Source: Dickeya oryzae
GTDB taxonomy: Bacteria > Pseudomonadota > Gammaproteobacteria > Enterobacterales > Enterobacteriaceae
Direction: 5' to 3'
Assembly (NCBI RefSeq): GCF_009372235.1
Contig: NZ_SULL01000016.1
Location: forward strand, 1-64,000
DNA length: 64,000 bases
Shown piece after piece: positions 52,325 through 61,771 of the stretch. The translations under genes were made by a program, and so were the position numbers. How positions within the stretch are numbered: position 1 is the stretch's first letter; every line of letters starts with the position of its first letter. The notes under the pieces are model-generated. The model had not been told where the DNA came from, did no database searches, and saw only the letters and a list, made by a program, of their open reading frames with translations.

Positions 52325-52380
52325 GCAGCACAAACGGTGCTGATGCGCGCAGATAGACGACGATAGACCAAACCAACGAT

Positions 52381-52412
52381 AAGGGCATAGCGATGACTAT
52401 GCCCTTATTTGT
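52381..52412 (+). terminator. uspA terminator
   Basis: A perfect 10-bp stem (AAGGGCATAG / CTATGCCCTT) with a six-base loop and T-rich tail lies 57 bases after uspA. Confidence 0.83.
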
Positions 52413-52476
52413 TATGGAGGTTTGTTATTGGGCAATGGTATTGAGCAATGGCGATGATGAAAACGTTATCCTGAGC

Positions 52477-54504
52477 CTAATGGATACGGAACACCTGCAC
52501 CAGTTGCGCCAGTTGCCGGGCCTGATCTTCCAGAGAGGCCGCGGCCGCCGTTGCCTGTTGTACCAGTGCGGCGTTCTGTTGGGTAACGCCGTCCATTTCA
52601 TGCACCGCCTGCGTTACCTGACTGATGCCGCGTGATTGTTCATCGGAGGCGGCGACAATCTCGCTCATGATATCGTTGACCGAGGTGACGGCGGCCAGCA
52701 TGTCCCGCATGGTTTTCCCGGCATTCTCCACCATACTGACCCCATGACCGACCCGTTCGGCAGATTCACCAATCAGCGCCGTGATATCCTTGACGGCATC
52801 CGCGCTGCGTTGGGCCAGGCTACGTACCTCGCCTGCCACTACCGCGAAACCACGACCCTGTTCGCCAGCGCGGGCGGCTTCCACCGCCGCATTGAGCGCC
52901 AGAATATTGGTCTGAAAGGCAATGCTGCTGATGATGGTGGTAATTTCGCTGATTTTCTTCGAACTGTCGTCAATGCTACCCATCACGCTTACCACCTGAC
53001 CGACTATCTCATCACCGCGCTGGGCAATGTGCGCCGCGTTTTGTGTCAGCCGGGTAGCGCTGTGGGCGTTATCGGCGTTTTGCTTCACGGTGGCGGTGAT
53101 TTGCTCCATGCTGGCGGCGGTCTCTTCCAGCGCCGCGGCCTGCTGTTCGGTGCGGGAAGCCAGGTCGACGTTACCGGCTGAAATTTCTGCGGCACCGTGG
53201 CTGACGGATTCGCTGGTGGACATCAGTTGCTCCACAATATTGCGTAACTGCTGCTGCATTTCCGACATCGCATAGAAGATGCTGCTGGTGTCTTTAGGTT
53301 GCACCGGAATGTGGAATGTCAGGTCACCTTGTGCCACCGCCAGGGCGATTCGCGCGGCCTCCGTCGGCTCACCGCCTATAGGGCGCAACACCTTGCGGGT
53401 GAAGATAACGCTAATCACCCCGGAGACGACCAGAATACTCAATAGCGTCATGAACGCGCCGATGTAGCGTAACCGTACGGATTCCGCCATGACCACCTGC
53501 TCGGGTACCGTGACGCCCAACATCCACGGCGTGCCGGTATTGCCGATAGTAATCGGCAGGTAGGCATTCATCATCTCTTTCTGGGTGAAGGAACTCATGC
53601 GGTTGGAAACAAACGGGGTTCCTGACTGGATGCTCTCCAGCAGTTTCGGGTCGCCTTCCAGTTTTTTGGTAATGCGACTGGCGTCCGGGTGGGCGATATA
53701 GTTTCCATTGGATGAAAACATCATGGCGTAACCGGCACCGCCAAACGGCTTAATGTCGTTGACCATTTTTTGCAGTGTGGCCAGCGAGAAGTCCGCAGTG
53801 ACCGAACCGTAAAACTTACCGTCAATCATGATAGGTACTGCAATGGACGTGAGCAAAACATCAACCCCGTTATAGGGGTAGCTGTAAGGCTCCAGGATCA
53901 CTTCCTTTTGCAGCTTTCGCGGCAACAGGTAGTAATCACCGCTGCCGGGGGTTTCGTAATCGGTCAGGTTGTGCAGCGCCACCTGACCGGCGTTATCGCG
54001 GTCCACATAGCGAACAAACCGGCCTTTCGGGTCTTGATCTGGTTGGCTGGCGTATTGTGCATCTTTTCCGTCAAAGGCATTTGGCTCAAACGCTAGCGAC
54101 ATAGACAGTAGTTCAGGGTGATTTTTGAGTGCGTTTTTCAGCATTTGTTCCGCTGTAGCGCGGTCTGTCGAGCCGGACTCACGTAGGCTGACAACGCTTT
54201 GCACCAGATTTCGTGCGGCAAACAATGCCACATCAATGCGATTCTGTACTGAATAGGTGCTGGCCGTTGCAGTTTGTTCCAGCACTTGCTGGACACTGGT
54301 TTTTTGTTGTTGGCCTGACTGCCACAGCAAAAAACCAATAGTGATGGCAAATCCTGCGGTAATGATGATGACAGTGGTGACAAGCACCAGCGCTCGGGTA
54401 GAAAGGGATTTTTTTCTTGTCAGCGCATCATTTCTTTTCAGCATATCAATAGTACTGACCGAAGAAACCGCAGAGGAAGCATAGGAAACCAACGGGTTAG
54501 GCAT
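52477..54504 (-). CDS. Methyl-accepting chemotaxis protein with dCache-type sensor
   Basis: A 675-residue chemoreceptor. A membrane segment (about 38-60) is followed by a long periplasmic dCache-like domain (about 65-340; [31 protein letters not shown]), a second segment (about 350-370), a HAMP domain ([19 protein letters not shown]) and the cytoplasmic signalling hairpin with methylation regions and the conserved tip ([20 protein letters not shown]). No C-terminal NWETF-type CheR docking peptide is present; it ends FRIH. Such dCache receptors often sense amino acids or organic acids, but the ligand is unknown. GGAG precedes the ATG at 54504. Confidence 0.93.
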   Translation of the reverse strand: MPNPLVSYASSAVSSVSTIDMLKRNDALTRKKSLSTRALVLVTTVIIITAGFAITIGFLLWQSGQQQKTSVQQVLEQTATASTYSVQNRIDVALFAARNLVQSVVSLRESGSTDRATAEQMLKNALKNHPELLSMSLAFEPNAFDGKDAQYASQPDQDPKGRFVRYVDRDNAGQVALHNLTDYETPGSGDYYLLPRKLQKEVILEPYSYPYNGVDVLLTSIAVPIMIDGKFYGSVTADFSLATLQKMVNDIKPFGGAGYAMMFSSNGNYIAHPDASRITKKLEGDPKLLESIQSGTPFVSNRMSSFTQKEMMNAYLPITIGNTGTPWMLGVTVPEQVVMAESVRLRYIGAFMTLLSILVVSGVISVIFTRKVLRPIGGEPTEAARIALAVAQGDLTFHIPVQPKDTSSIFYAMSEMQQQLRNIVEQLMSTSESVSHGAAEISAGNVDLASRTEQQAAALEETAASMEQITATVKQNADNAHSATRLTQNAAHIAQRGDEIVGQVVSVMGSIDDSSKKISEITTIISSIAFQTNILALNAAVEAARAGEQGRGFAVVAGEVRSLAQRSADAVKDITALIGESAERVGHGVSMVENAGKTMRDMLAAVTSVNDIMSEIVAASDEQSRGISQVTQAVHEMDGVTQQNAALVQQATAAAASLEDQARQLAQLVQVFRIH

Positions 54505-54726
54505 AGCAGTACTCCACTGTATAGCGTCATTAATGAATTAAATAAATAACAGCGGGAATGAATACAACTGGATACGGAGATTATTTTTTCTGTATTCAGA
54601 ATTAGCATCGACCATAGTGTGCGTTTCTTTAATCGCACAATGATGACACGTCAGTGGATTTTCTGGCTTCGTCCGGTTAAATCGCGTTAGCATGCGGGCA
54701 ATGAGGTTGATTATTGGGGATTATTC

Positions 54727-55542
54727 ATGGCGATAAAACTGATTGCGATTGATATGGACGGCACGTTGCTGACGCCGGAAAACCATATTTCGCCTGCGGT
54801 AAAACAAGCGATTACGGCTGCCCGTGAAAAGGGTGTGTATGTAGCGCTGGCGACCGGACGCCCGTTCATTGGTATCGAGCGCTATTTGCAACAACTGGCG
54901 TTGCAGCAGGACGGACATTACTGCATCACCAACAATGGCGCGTTAGTGCAGAGCACATTGACGGGTGAGTGCGTGGCACAAACGACGTTGAGCTTTGAGG
55001 ATTATCTCTATTTTGAAGCGCTGTCACGCGAGCTGGGGGTGCATTTCCACGCGCTTGATTTCAATTATGTCTATACCGCCAACAAAGACATTAGCGCCTA
55101 CACCGTGCATGAGTCTCACCTGACCAGCATGCCACTGAAATACCGTGCGGTAGAGGAAATGGACCGCAACCTGCGTTTTCCAAAAGTGATGATGATCGAT
55201 GAGCCAGAGGTGCTGGATGCCGCTATCGCCCGTATTCCACCGCAGGATTTCGCACGTTATACCATCATGAAAAGCGCGGCGTTCTATCTGGAGATTCTGG
55301 ATAAGCGCGTGAATAAAGGCGAAGGGGTCAAAATGCTGGCGCAGCACCTCGGCCTGGAGCGTGATGAAGTGATGGCGTTGGGCGATCAGGAAAACGATTT
55401 GGCGATGATCGAGTTTGCTGGTCTGGGTGTAGCGATGGGCAATGCGATTGATAGCGTCAAAGCGGTGAGCCAGTTCGTTACCCGCTCTAATCGTGAAGAT
55501 GGCGTGGCTTACGCGATTGAGAAGTTTGTGTTGAACGTTTGA
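54727..55542 (+). CDS. yidA: HAD-superfamily sugar phosphatase YidA
   Basis: A Cof-type haloacid dehalogenase phosphatase; E. coli YidA hydrolyses erythrose 4-phosphate and other sugar phosphates. The 271-residue protein has the nucleophile motif IDMDGTLLTPE (Asp8, Asp10), motif II ATGRP, a C2 cap, motif III Lys in LDKRVNKGEGV and motif IV GDQENDLAM. It converges on uxuA, 40 bases apart. Confidence 0.94.
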   Translation: MAIKLIAIDMDGTLLTPENHISPAVKQAITAAREKGVYVALATGRPFIGIERYLQQLALQQDGHYCITNNGALVQSTLTGECVAQTTLSFEDYLYFEALSRELGVHFHALDFNYVYTANKDISAYTVHESHLTSMPLKYRAVEEMDRNLRFPKVMMIDEPEVLDAAIARIPPQDFARYTIMKSAAFYLEILDKRVNKGEGVKMLAQHLGLERDEVMALGDQENDLAMIEFAGLGVAMGNAIDSVKAVSQFVTRSNREDGVAYAIEKFVLNV

Positions 55543-55582
55543 CCCCCGGCGCAGGCGGGCCAAACGTTCAGGAGTGTGCGGA

Positions 55583-56767
55583 TCAGTCGTTAAAGAACGT
55601 CTGCTTGATGGCTAGCTCGACGCCGCGCACTTCCGCCAGCCCTTTCAGCCGCCCAATGGCAGAGTAACCGGGGTTGGTTTTCTTCTTCAGGTCATCCAGC
55701 ATCTGGTGGCCGTGGTCGGGGCGCATCGGGATAGAGCGGGTGTTGCCCTGCTGACGGCGATGGTATTCTTCCGCCAGAATTGCTTTCACCACCTTCACCA
55801 TGTCCACGTCACCATTCAGGTGGGCTGCTTCGTGGAAACTTTTCGGGTTGTCTTCACGGCAGGTAGCACGTAAATGGGTGAAATGGATGCGATCAGCGAA
55901 GGTTTCGATCATTTTCACCAGATCGTTGTCTGCCCGCACACCGTAAGACCCGGTACACATGGTAAAGCCATTATGGATGCTGTCCACGGTCTCTTTCAGC
56001 CACTGCATGTCCTCAATGGTGGAGACGATGCGGGGCAGGCCGAGAATCGGACGCGGTGGATCGTCCGGGTGTACCGCCAGCACGATACCGGCTTCTTCCG
56101 CCACGGGCACGATTGCCCGCAGGAATTCCGCCATGTGCTCACGCAGTTTCGCTTTATCGATACCGTCGTACTGCGCCAGTTGGGCACGGAACTGCTCCAG
56201 CGTATAGCCTTCTTCAGCACCCGGCAGACCGGCGATAATATTGCGGGTCAGCTTGTCTTTGTCAGCGTCGGTCATGGCGGCGAAATACGCGGCAGCCTGA
56301 CGTTGTTCTTCATCGGTATAGTCGGCAGCGGCACCGTCACGTTTTAGCAAGTGCAGCTCAAACGCCGCGAAAGCGGTGTGATCAAAACGCAGCGCCCGGG
56401 AGCCGTCCGGCAGCGGGTATTCCAGATCGGTACGGGTCCAGTCCAGCACCGGCATGAAGTTGTAGCACACGGTATCGATACCGCAGGCACCCAGATTGCG
56501 CAGCGACTGCTGGTAATTGGCGATATAACGCCGGTAGTCGCCGGTCTGGGTTTTGATGGATTCGTGCACCGGCACGCTTTCCACCACTGACCAGGTCAGC
56601 CCTTTTTCCGCCAGCAACGCCTGACGTTGCTTAATCTCTTCAATGCTCCACACTTCCCCATTGGGGATGTGGTGCAGGGCGGTGACAATACCGGTCGCGC
56701 CCGCCTGGCGGGCATCATCCAGCGACACCGGATCGTTGGGGCCGTACCAGCGCCAGGTGTGTTCCAT
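55583..56767 (-). CDS. uxuA: Mannonate dehydratase
   Basis: Dehydrates D-mannonate to 2-keto-3-deoxygluconate, the glucuronate branch of hexuronate catabolism that joins pectin breakdown in soft-rot bacteria. The 394-residue protein equals the E. coli enzyme and has the TIM-barrel metal-site stretches [14 protein letters not shown] and [11 protein letters not shown]. The ATG at 56767 ([10 protein letters not shown]) has AAGGAG upstream. uxuB is not next to it. A 268-bp ERIC element begins only 20 bases upstream of the start, between the gene and its likely promoter. Confidence 0.96.
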   Translation of the reverse strand: MEHTWRWYGPNDPVSLDDARQAGATGIVTALHHIPNGEVWSIEEIKQRQALLAEKGLTWSVVESVPVHESIKTQTGDYRRYIANYQQSLRNLGACGIDTVCYNFMPVLDWTRTDLEYPLPDGSRALRFDHTAFAAFELHLLKRDGAAADYTDEEQRQAAAYFAAMTDADKDKLTRNIIAGLPGAEEGYTLEQFRAQLAQYDGIDKAKLREHMAEFLRAIVPVAEEAGIVLAVHPDDPPRPILGLPRIVSTIEDMQWLKETVDSIHNGFTMCTGSYGVRADNDLVKMIETFADRIHFTHLRATCREDNPKSFHEAAHLNGDVDMVKVVKAILAEEYHRRQQGNTRSIPMRPDHGHQMLDDLKKKTNPGYSAIGRLKGLAEVRGVELAIKQTFFND

Positions 56768-56786
56768 AATGTAGCTCCTTAAGCTA

Positions 56787-57054
56787 TATACCCGGCATAC
56801 TTCAAGTTGCAGATGCGTTGGCTTTCTTACTCGGCCCATCAATGGGCCTCGCCCTACGGGCCGCAGCAAGCAGCGTTCAAATCGGCGAGTGCCGATTTGT
56901 CACTCACCCCAGTCACTTACTGATGTAAGCTCCTGGGGATTCGCTGCGTCGCCGCGTTACAAGGCTCTTGGCGAGCCTTGCCCTGTCGGGCCAACGTACT
57001 ACGTTGTTCAACACGCGAGCGTGTTGTCCTGCAACTCGAATTATTTTGGGTATA
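56787..57054. repeat. ERIC (IRU) element, long form with internal insertions
   Basis: A 268-bp element with the same ends as the copy at 20889 (TATACCCGGCATACTTCAAG left; TCGAATTATTTTGGGTATA right). The core CACCCCAGTCACTTACTGAT and GTAAGCTCCTGGGGATTCG matches ERIC-PCR primer sites. Compared with the short copy it has about 76 extra bases at 56824-56899, containing two palindromes (GGCCCATCAATGGGCC; AAATCGGCGAGTGCCGATTT), and about 23 extra bases near 57000-57030 with a hairpin (CAACACG / CGTGTTG). It probably forms part of the uxuA leader. Confidence 0.88.
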
Positions 57055-57062
57055 GATTGGGA

Positions 57063-57119
57063 AATAGTGAATATTAGATGGTCGGTCTGGTGGCCTGACC
57101 GCCTGACCAGCTCACTATT
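57063..57119. promoter_or_regulatory. Nested inverted repeats in the uxuA-regulator gap
   Basis: Outer arms AATAGTGA (57063) and TCACTATT (57112) enclose inner pairs TGGTC (57079) / GACCA (57105) and GGTC (57084) / GACC (57097). The inner TGGT...ACCA symmetry recalls UxuR/ExuR operators (TGGTnnACCA), so this is a candidate site for the GntR-type regulator downstream, or a stem-loop. Confidence 0.5.
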
Positions 57120-57140
57120 CACCACCTGTAGTGATATTTC

Positions 57141-57156
57141 TGTGATTTAGATCACG
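57141..57156. promoter_or_regulatory. crp site: CRP-cAMP site
   Basis: TGTGATTTAGATCACG matches TGTGA-N6-TCACA at nine of ten positions, with the extended symmetry TGTGAT...ATCAC. It lies between uxuA and the GntR-type gene, where catabolite control of hexuronate genes is expected. Confidence 0.78.
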
Positions 57157-57317
57157 TAAACATCAGGCAGACGGTGCAATGACGCGCAAGCGCCAGACCG
57201 GGGCATTTAATTTTCTGACGTTTTGACGGCTATGGTAAGCTGCGGGCTATTGTTGGCATAACATGTTGGCATCACATCGGTTTACAGGACACGACGGACG
57301 GGGGATCTGGAGGGGAT

Positions 57318-58013
57318 ATGGTATTACCCACACTGAAAGTTGAGCGGTTGTATCGACAGATTTCCACACTGCTGATTAACTGCATCAGAAATGGTCAGTT
57401 TGCGGCCGGGCAATTGTTGCCTTCGGAGCGTGAGCTGGCGAAACAACTGGGGGTGAGCCGATCGTCCATCCGTGAGGCGTTGATTGCGCTGGAGATTACC
57501 GGTTGGGTAGAAATCCGTACCGGCAATGGCGTTTACGTTAACGATCCGCTGCCGGAAGCGCCGTCCGTTGTGTTGCCAGAAGACGAGTTCAGCCTGCGGG
57601 CGTTTATTCAGGCCCGTCAGGTCTACGAGGCGATGATGGCGGAACTGGCGGCGGTACATGCCACCGACGAACAGCGTGCCGCGCTACAGGAAATCACCCG
57701 CGATTTGTCTCGCCTGCACATTAATGACGCGCAGTTTCTGCATGAAGATAAGCGCTTCCACCTGTTGGTGAGCGAAATGTCTGGCAATGAGGTGTTGCAG
57801 GACATGATGGAATACCTGTGGAACAAGCGCCAGAGCAGCCGATTTGTTCGGCTGGAAACGCTCTATGCCGACTCCGATTTCCCTCGCACCATGAATCAGG
57901 ATCACGCCGATATTGCCGACGCTATCATTGCGCACGACCCGGCCCGGGCGCGTGCCAGCATGGAGCGTCATCTCCAGCATGTGTACGATCATCTCTTCAG
58001 CGGTGATAAGTAA
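57318..58013 (+). CDS. GntR/FadR-family regulator, UxuR-like
   Basis: A 231-residue regulator with an N-terminal GntR winged helix (about 8-75; LLPSERELAKQLGVSRSSIREALIAL split over two helices) and a C-terminal all-helical FCD effector domain (about 90-220) with metal-ligand histidines (HEDKRFH; RHLQHVYDH). Its position divergent from uxuA and its similarity to ExuR/UxuR suggest it senses a hexuronate intermediate and represses uxuA. ExuR and UxuR cannot be told apart from this sequence alone. Confidence 0.85.
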   Translation: MVLPTLKVERLYRQISTLLINCIRNGQFAAGQLLPSERELAKQLGVSRSSIREALIALEITGWVEIRTGNGVYVNDPLPEAPSVVLPEDEFSLRAFIQARQVYEAMMAELAAVHATDEQRAALQEITRDLSRLHINDAQFLHEDKRFHLLVSEMSGNEVLQDMMEYLWNKRQSSRFVRLETLYADSDFPRTMNQDHADIADAIIAHDPARARASMERHLQHVYDHLFSGDK

Positions 58014-58046
58014 GCGTTGAATGAAGCCGGTGTGTATGGCGTTGAA

Positions 58047-58080
58047 AATAAAAAACCCCGGGGGGACACAGGCACCGGGG
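58047..58080 (-). terminator. Terminator after the DUF1471 gene
   Basis: On the minus strand a CCCCGG / CCGGGG stem with a 13-base loop is followed by five U residues, 33 bases beyond the stop codon of the DUF1471 gene. Confidence 0.7.
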
Positions 58081-58112
58081 CTGAGGGATAATGATGAATT
58101 CGTGGGCAAGGA

Positions 58113-58373
58113 TTATTTGTAGATAGTCGCATTGCCGTGCAGGGTATCTTCGCCGCCAGCGTAGGTAATGGTATACGCGGAAGCGCCAGCTGCGCTGGCT
58201 TTGTGTGCCAGTTTGTTTTGCAGCGAGGTCACGTCATTGGCGGTGGCGGACACGGCACCGATTTTTTCCAGCTGTTGAGCCTGTGCATAGCTGACGCTAT
58301 GAGCGGCCGCGAAAGAACCAAAAGATACTGTGGCAAGGGCGGCGGCGATAGCGATGGTTTTGATGTTTTTCAT
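58113..58373 (-). CDS. DUF1471 (YdgH/BhsA/McbA-like) exported protein
   Basis: An 86-residue protein with a signal peptide (KTIAIAAALATVSFGSFA, cut near residue 23) and the short DUF1471 domain (SYAQAQQLEKIGAVSATAN; ASAYTITYAGGEDTLHGNATIYK). Such small periplasmic or surface proteins are linked to stress, biofilm and surface properties; several paralogues are usual per genome. AAAGGAAAGAG precedes the ATG. It has its own terminator. Confidence 0.88.
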   Translation of the reverse strand: MKNIKTIAIAAALATVSFGSFAAAHSVSYAQAQQLEKIGAVSATANDVTSLQNKLAHKASAAGASAYTITYAGGEDTLHGNATIYK

Positions 58374-58610
58374 GTCTCTTTCCTTTTTCGGTCATCTTGG
58401 TAAAGGCGTTTGCGCTTTCGATATAACGCAGAGGTTACGCCCTGTTAGCCTTCGTGGAAAACGGAGGTTGTTGACGCTATCTTTCTACTTTTTTGACCAA
58501 CAATACAGTCAGGTATTGTAAACAAACCGCTGATTTTTCATTGTTTTTGTCATTCATTGCGTGGTTTCTTATGATATGCCAAGTTAATTTATCAAAGCGG
58601 GGAATCTGTG

Positions 58611-59894
58611 ATGAATGAAGACAGGCAGATAACATGTGGGGCATTTTCACATCAGCTGACCAACATCAGTATTTGGTCATGTGATGGAAACTGGCTGATT
58701 TATGATGTCCGGCCGCATGGGTCTTCGTTTACCGGTTCGACGATTGAGCGCGTCAATGTGGAAACCCGCGAGTGCGAGGTGCTTTATCGTGCCGGGCAAG
58801 GTGCACATGTGGGTGTCGCGACCGGCAGCCCGGTGCCGCCGCAACGCTACGTGTTTATCCACGGTCCGGAAAATCCCGATGCGCTCTGGCAGTATGATTT
58901 TCACCATCGCCGTGGCGTGATGATAGCCGATGACGATCGCCAGCAGGCCACGACGCTGGATGCCTGTGTCCTGACGGCACCCTATCTGGCTGGCGCACTG
59001 CGCGGCGGTTCTCATGTGCATGTGTTCAGCCCGGACGGTACTCGCCTGAGCTTTACCTACAACGACCATGTGTTGCATGAGCGTGACCCGGCGTTGGACT
59101 TGCGCAACGTCGGCGTAGCGGTGCCGTTGCACCGGGTTGACGCGCCACATCGTCATCCGCGTGAGCACGACGGTAGCCATTACTGTGTGCTGGTGAGTCA
59201 AACCACACCGCAGCCGCGTCCCGGTAGCGATGAGATTAACCGCGCTTACGAAGAAGGTTGGGTCGGCAATACCGGTTATGTCCGTCTGGACGGTAGCCAC
59301 CAGCGCTGGGCGCTGGCGTTTATCGGCGATACGCTATCGGCGCGTGGCGAAAAAGTGCCTGACGTGTTTATTGTTGATTTACCAGAAAAACTGGACGACT
59401 ACGCCCGCCCCGGCGAACGCCCACTGGGTGGTACGGATGACACCTTGCCTGCGCCGCCAGCCGGTGTGTACCAGCGCCGACTCACCTTTACTGCTGACAG
59501 GGCTTACCCCGGTGTGGTGAATCAACCGCGCCACTGGTTACGCAGCTCGCCGGACGGCAGCCAAATCGCGTTTTTGATGAAAGACTGTCGTGGCATTGTG
59601 CAACTGTGGACGGTATCGCCGAACGGCGGTGAGCCGCGTCAGGTCACGCACAGCGACTGGCCGATACAGTCAGCATTCAGCTGGCATCCGGACGGTGACT
59701 CTCTGGCGTTTATTGCCGACAACAGCGTGATGCTGTGTGAGGTCGCCACCGGTCGGTTGATTCGCCAGACGGCGCGCAGTGAAACGCCGCCTATAGGGGA
59801 TGCGGTAGTGTTTTCACCCAATGGCGATCGCCTTGCCTACCTGCGGGACATTGACGGTTTCAGCCAGATTTTTGTGGTGACAGTCGCCCGTTAA
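58611..59894 (+). CDS. yidR: DUF3748 beta-propeller-like protein YidR
   Basis: A 427-residue protein similar along its length to E. coli YidR (DUF3748), with conserved DFHHRRGV, GGSHVHVFSPDG, FTYNDHV and SDEINRAYEEGWVGN. Repeated SPDG/SPNG strands suggest a TolB/WD-like beta-propeller. No signal peptide is seen. Function unknown. The ATG at 58611 was preferred to the adjoining GTG at 58608; GCGGGGA lies upstream. Confidence 0.9.
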   Translation: MNEDRQITCGAFSHQLTNISIWSCDGNWLIYDVRPHGSSFTGSTIERVNVETRECEVLYRAGQGAHVGVATGSPVPPQRYVFIHGPENPDALWQYDFHHRRGVMIADDDRQQATTLDACVLTAPYLAGALRGGSHVHVFSPDGTRLSFTYNDHVLHERDPALDLRNVGVAVPLHRVDAPHRHPREHDGSHYCVLVSQTTPQPRPGSDEINRAYEEGWVGNTGYVRLDGSHQRWALAFIGDTLSARGEKVPDVFIVDLPEKLDDYARPGERPLGGTDDTLPAPPAGVYQRRLTFTADRAYPGVVNQPRHWLRSSPDGSQIAFLMKDCRGIVQLWTVSPNGGEPRQVTHSDWPIQSAFSWHPDGDSLAFIADNSVMLCEVATGRLIRQTARSETPPIGDAVVFSPNGDRLAYLRDIDGFSQIFVVTVAR

Positions 59895-60102
59895 CCACCG
59901 GTTTTCCCTCAGGCGGCGCGTACCGGATGTCTGCGCCGCCCAGTGCTGACGCCGCGTCAGCACCTTCTCTGCGGTGTTCATCGCGAGGCAATTTTACTTG
60001 CCTGATAAAACTGTTTTCTTTCAAGCGATTATTTTTTATTCACCGATCTGCCTCACAGTTCGCAACAAAAATCATTGTCATCTTCTCCATGCTTAAAATA
60101 AA

Positions 60103-60122
60103 TTGCTAACTCGACTTAGCAA
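60103..60122. promoter_or_regulatory. Inverted repeat before the sugar kinase operon
   Basis: TTGCTAA-CTCGAC-TTAGCAA is a perfect 7-bp inverted repeat with a six-base spacer, ending 12 bases before the kinase ATG. It is a candidate repressor operator or leader hairpin covering the ribosome-binding region. The rest of the 240-base gap after yidR shows nothing else clear. Confidence 0.55.
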
Positions 60123-60134
60123 AGAGATTTCAGC

Positions 60135-61721
60135 ATGAAAAACGATTGCTTTATCGGTGTGGATGTCGGGTCAGCCAGCGTCAGGGCTGGGGTATTTGAC
60201 GGCAATGGCCAGCGTCTGGCGTTTGCGGTGCGGCCTATTGAACAGTTTCATCCCCGCACGCATGTGGTGGAGCAATCGTCGGCGGATATCTGGCAAGCGG
60301 TGGGTACCTGTGTGCGTGAAGCGCTCAGTGTGGCGGCGGTTGCACCTTCGCAGGTCCGTGCCATTGGTATCGACGCCACCTGCTCGCTGGTGGCGGTGGG
60401 TCAGCAAGGGCAGCCGGTATCGGTAGCGGAGCAGAATGACCCGCAGCGGGACATCATCATGTGGATGGATCACCGTGCTGCAACCGAAACCGCTGATATC
60501 AATACCACTGGTGACGAGGCGCTGCGCTATGTGGGTGGTGAAGTCAGTATCGAGATGGAACTGCCCAAAATCCTGTGGTTGAAGCGCCATTTCCCCGCAC
60601 GTTACCAACAAACATGGCGTTTTTTCGATTTGGCGGACTATCTGGTATGGCGCGCGACTGGTGCGGATGTGGCCAGTGTCTGCACCCTGACGTGTAAGTG
60701 GAACTATCTGGCGCATGAAAATCGCTTTAGCGATGGTCTGTTGCAGGCCGTCGGGTTGGGCGATGTAGTGCAGAAAATCCCGCCACGCATCCTACAACTG
60801 GGTGAGGCAGCCGGAACGCTGGCGGCTGACGTCGCGCGCGACTGGGGATTGCCGGAAAACGTGGTGGTCGCCGGTGGCATCATCGACGCGCACGCCGGTG
60901 GGCTGGCATTGGTGGGCAGTGAACCGCAGGGGAGTCTGGCCATCATCAGCGGGACGTCTAACTGCCATATGCTGGTCAGTCGTCAGCCGGTCGAGGTGCC
61001 CGGCGTATGGGGGCCGTACTGGGGAGCAATGCTGCCGCAATGGTGGCTCAACGAAGGTGGGCAGAGCGCGGCAGGGGCGCTGGTGGAGTGGACCTTACAT
61101 CAGCATGCCCAGTGGCCGACACTGCTCGCGCAGGCTGAACAACAGCAGCGTAGCCCGTATGCCTTATTGAATGAATGGGTGGCATCACTGGAACAGCGCG
61201 AGCCGTTACCGACCCGTCACCTGCATGTGCTGGCGGATCACCACGGTAATCGCTCGCCACGGGCGAACCCGGATACGCGCGGCATGGTGATGGGGCTGAC
61301 GCTGGAGCAAGGCCCGGACGCGCTGGCCCGGCTTTATCTGGCGACGTTACAGGCTATCGCCTACGGCACCCGGCACATTATCGAGACGTTGAATCAGGCC
61401 GGTCATCGTATTACCCGGCTGGTGATGTGCGGCGGGGCGACTAAAAACCCGCTGTGGCTGCGGGAATACGCCGCCATTACAGGGTGCGACATTCAACTGG
61501 CGAGTGAGGAGGATGCGGTCACGCTGGGGGCGGCGTTATTGGGAGCGGTGGCGTGCGGCGCGTATTCCTCGTTACCACAAGCGGCACAGTCGCTGGTGCG
61601 CCCCGGTGTGCTAATCCGCGCCGATCGAGGCCATCAACCGTTTCACGACGATAAATATCAGATTTATTTGCAGATGTATGACTACCAGCAGGCCGCACAG
61701 CAACAGATGCGCCGTCACTGA
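60135..61721 (+). CDS. FGGY-family carbohydrate kinase (ribulokinase-like)
   Basis: A 528-residue sugar kinase of the FGGY family, five-carbon-sugar branch. It has the N-terminal phosphate motif GVDVGSASVRAGVFD (residues 8-22), Asp80-Ala-Thr in IGIDATCS, the catalytic Asp251 in GGIIDAHAGG, the ATP loop ISGTSNCHM (271-279) and the C-terminal adenosine motif MCGGATKNPLWLREYA. D-ribulose and similar ketoses are typical substrates. It is the first gene of an operon with a fucose-isomerase-fold protein and a DHDPS-family protein, so the true substrate is probably the isomerase product. Confidence 0.88.
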   Translation: MKNDCFIGVDVGSASVRAGVFDGNGQRLAFAVRPIEQFHPRTHVVEQSSADIWQAVGTCVREALSVAAVAPSQVRAIGIDATCSLVAVGQQGQPVSVAEQNDPQRDIIMWMDHRAATETADINTTGDEALRYVGGEVSIEMELPKILWLKRHFPARYQQTWRFFDLADYLVWRATGADVASVCTLTCKWNYLAHENRFSDGLLQAVGLGDVVQKIPPRILQLGEAAGTLAADVARDWGLPENVVVAGGIIDAHAGGLALVGSEPQGSLAIISGTSNCHMLVSRQPVEVPGVWGPYWGAMLPQWWLNEGGQSAAGALVEWTLHQHAQWPTLLAQAEQQQRSPYALLNEWVASLEQREPLPTRHLHVLADHHGNRSPRANPDTRGMVMGLTLEQGPDALARLYLATLQAIAYGTRHIIETLNQAGHRITRLVMCGGATKNPLWLREYAAITGCDIQLASEEDAVTLGAALLGAVACGAYSSLPQAAQSLVRPGVLIRADRGHQPFHDDKYQIYLQMYDYQQAAQQQMRRH

Positions 61722-61771
61722 TAGCCGAATTTTCTTCCGGTACCGTCCGGAGAGGACACCAGGAGTACATT

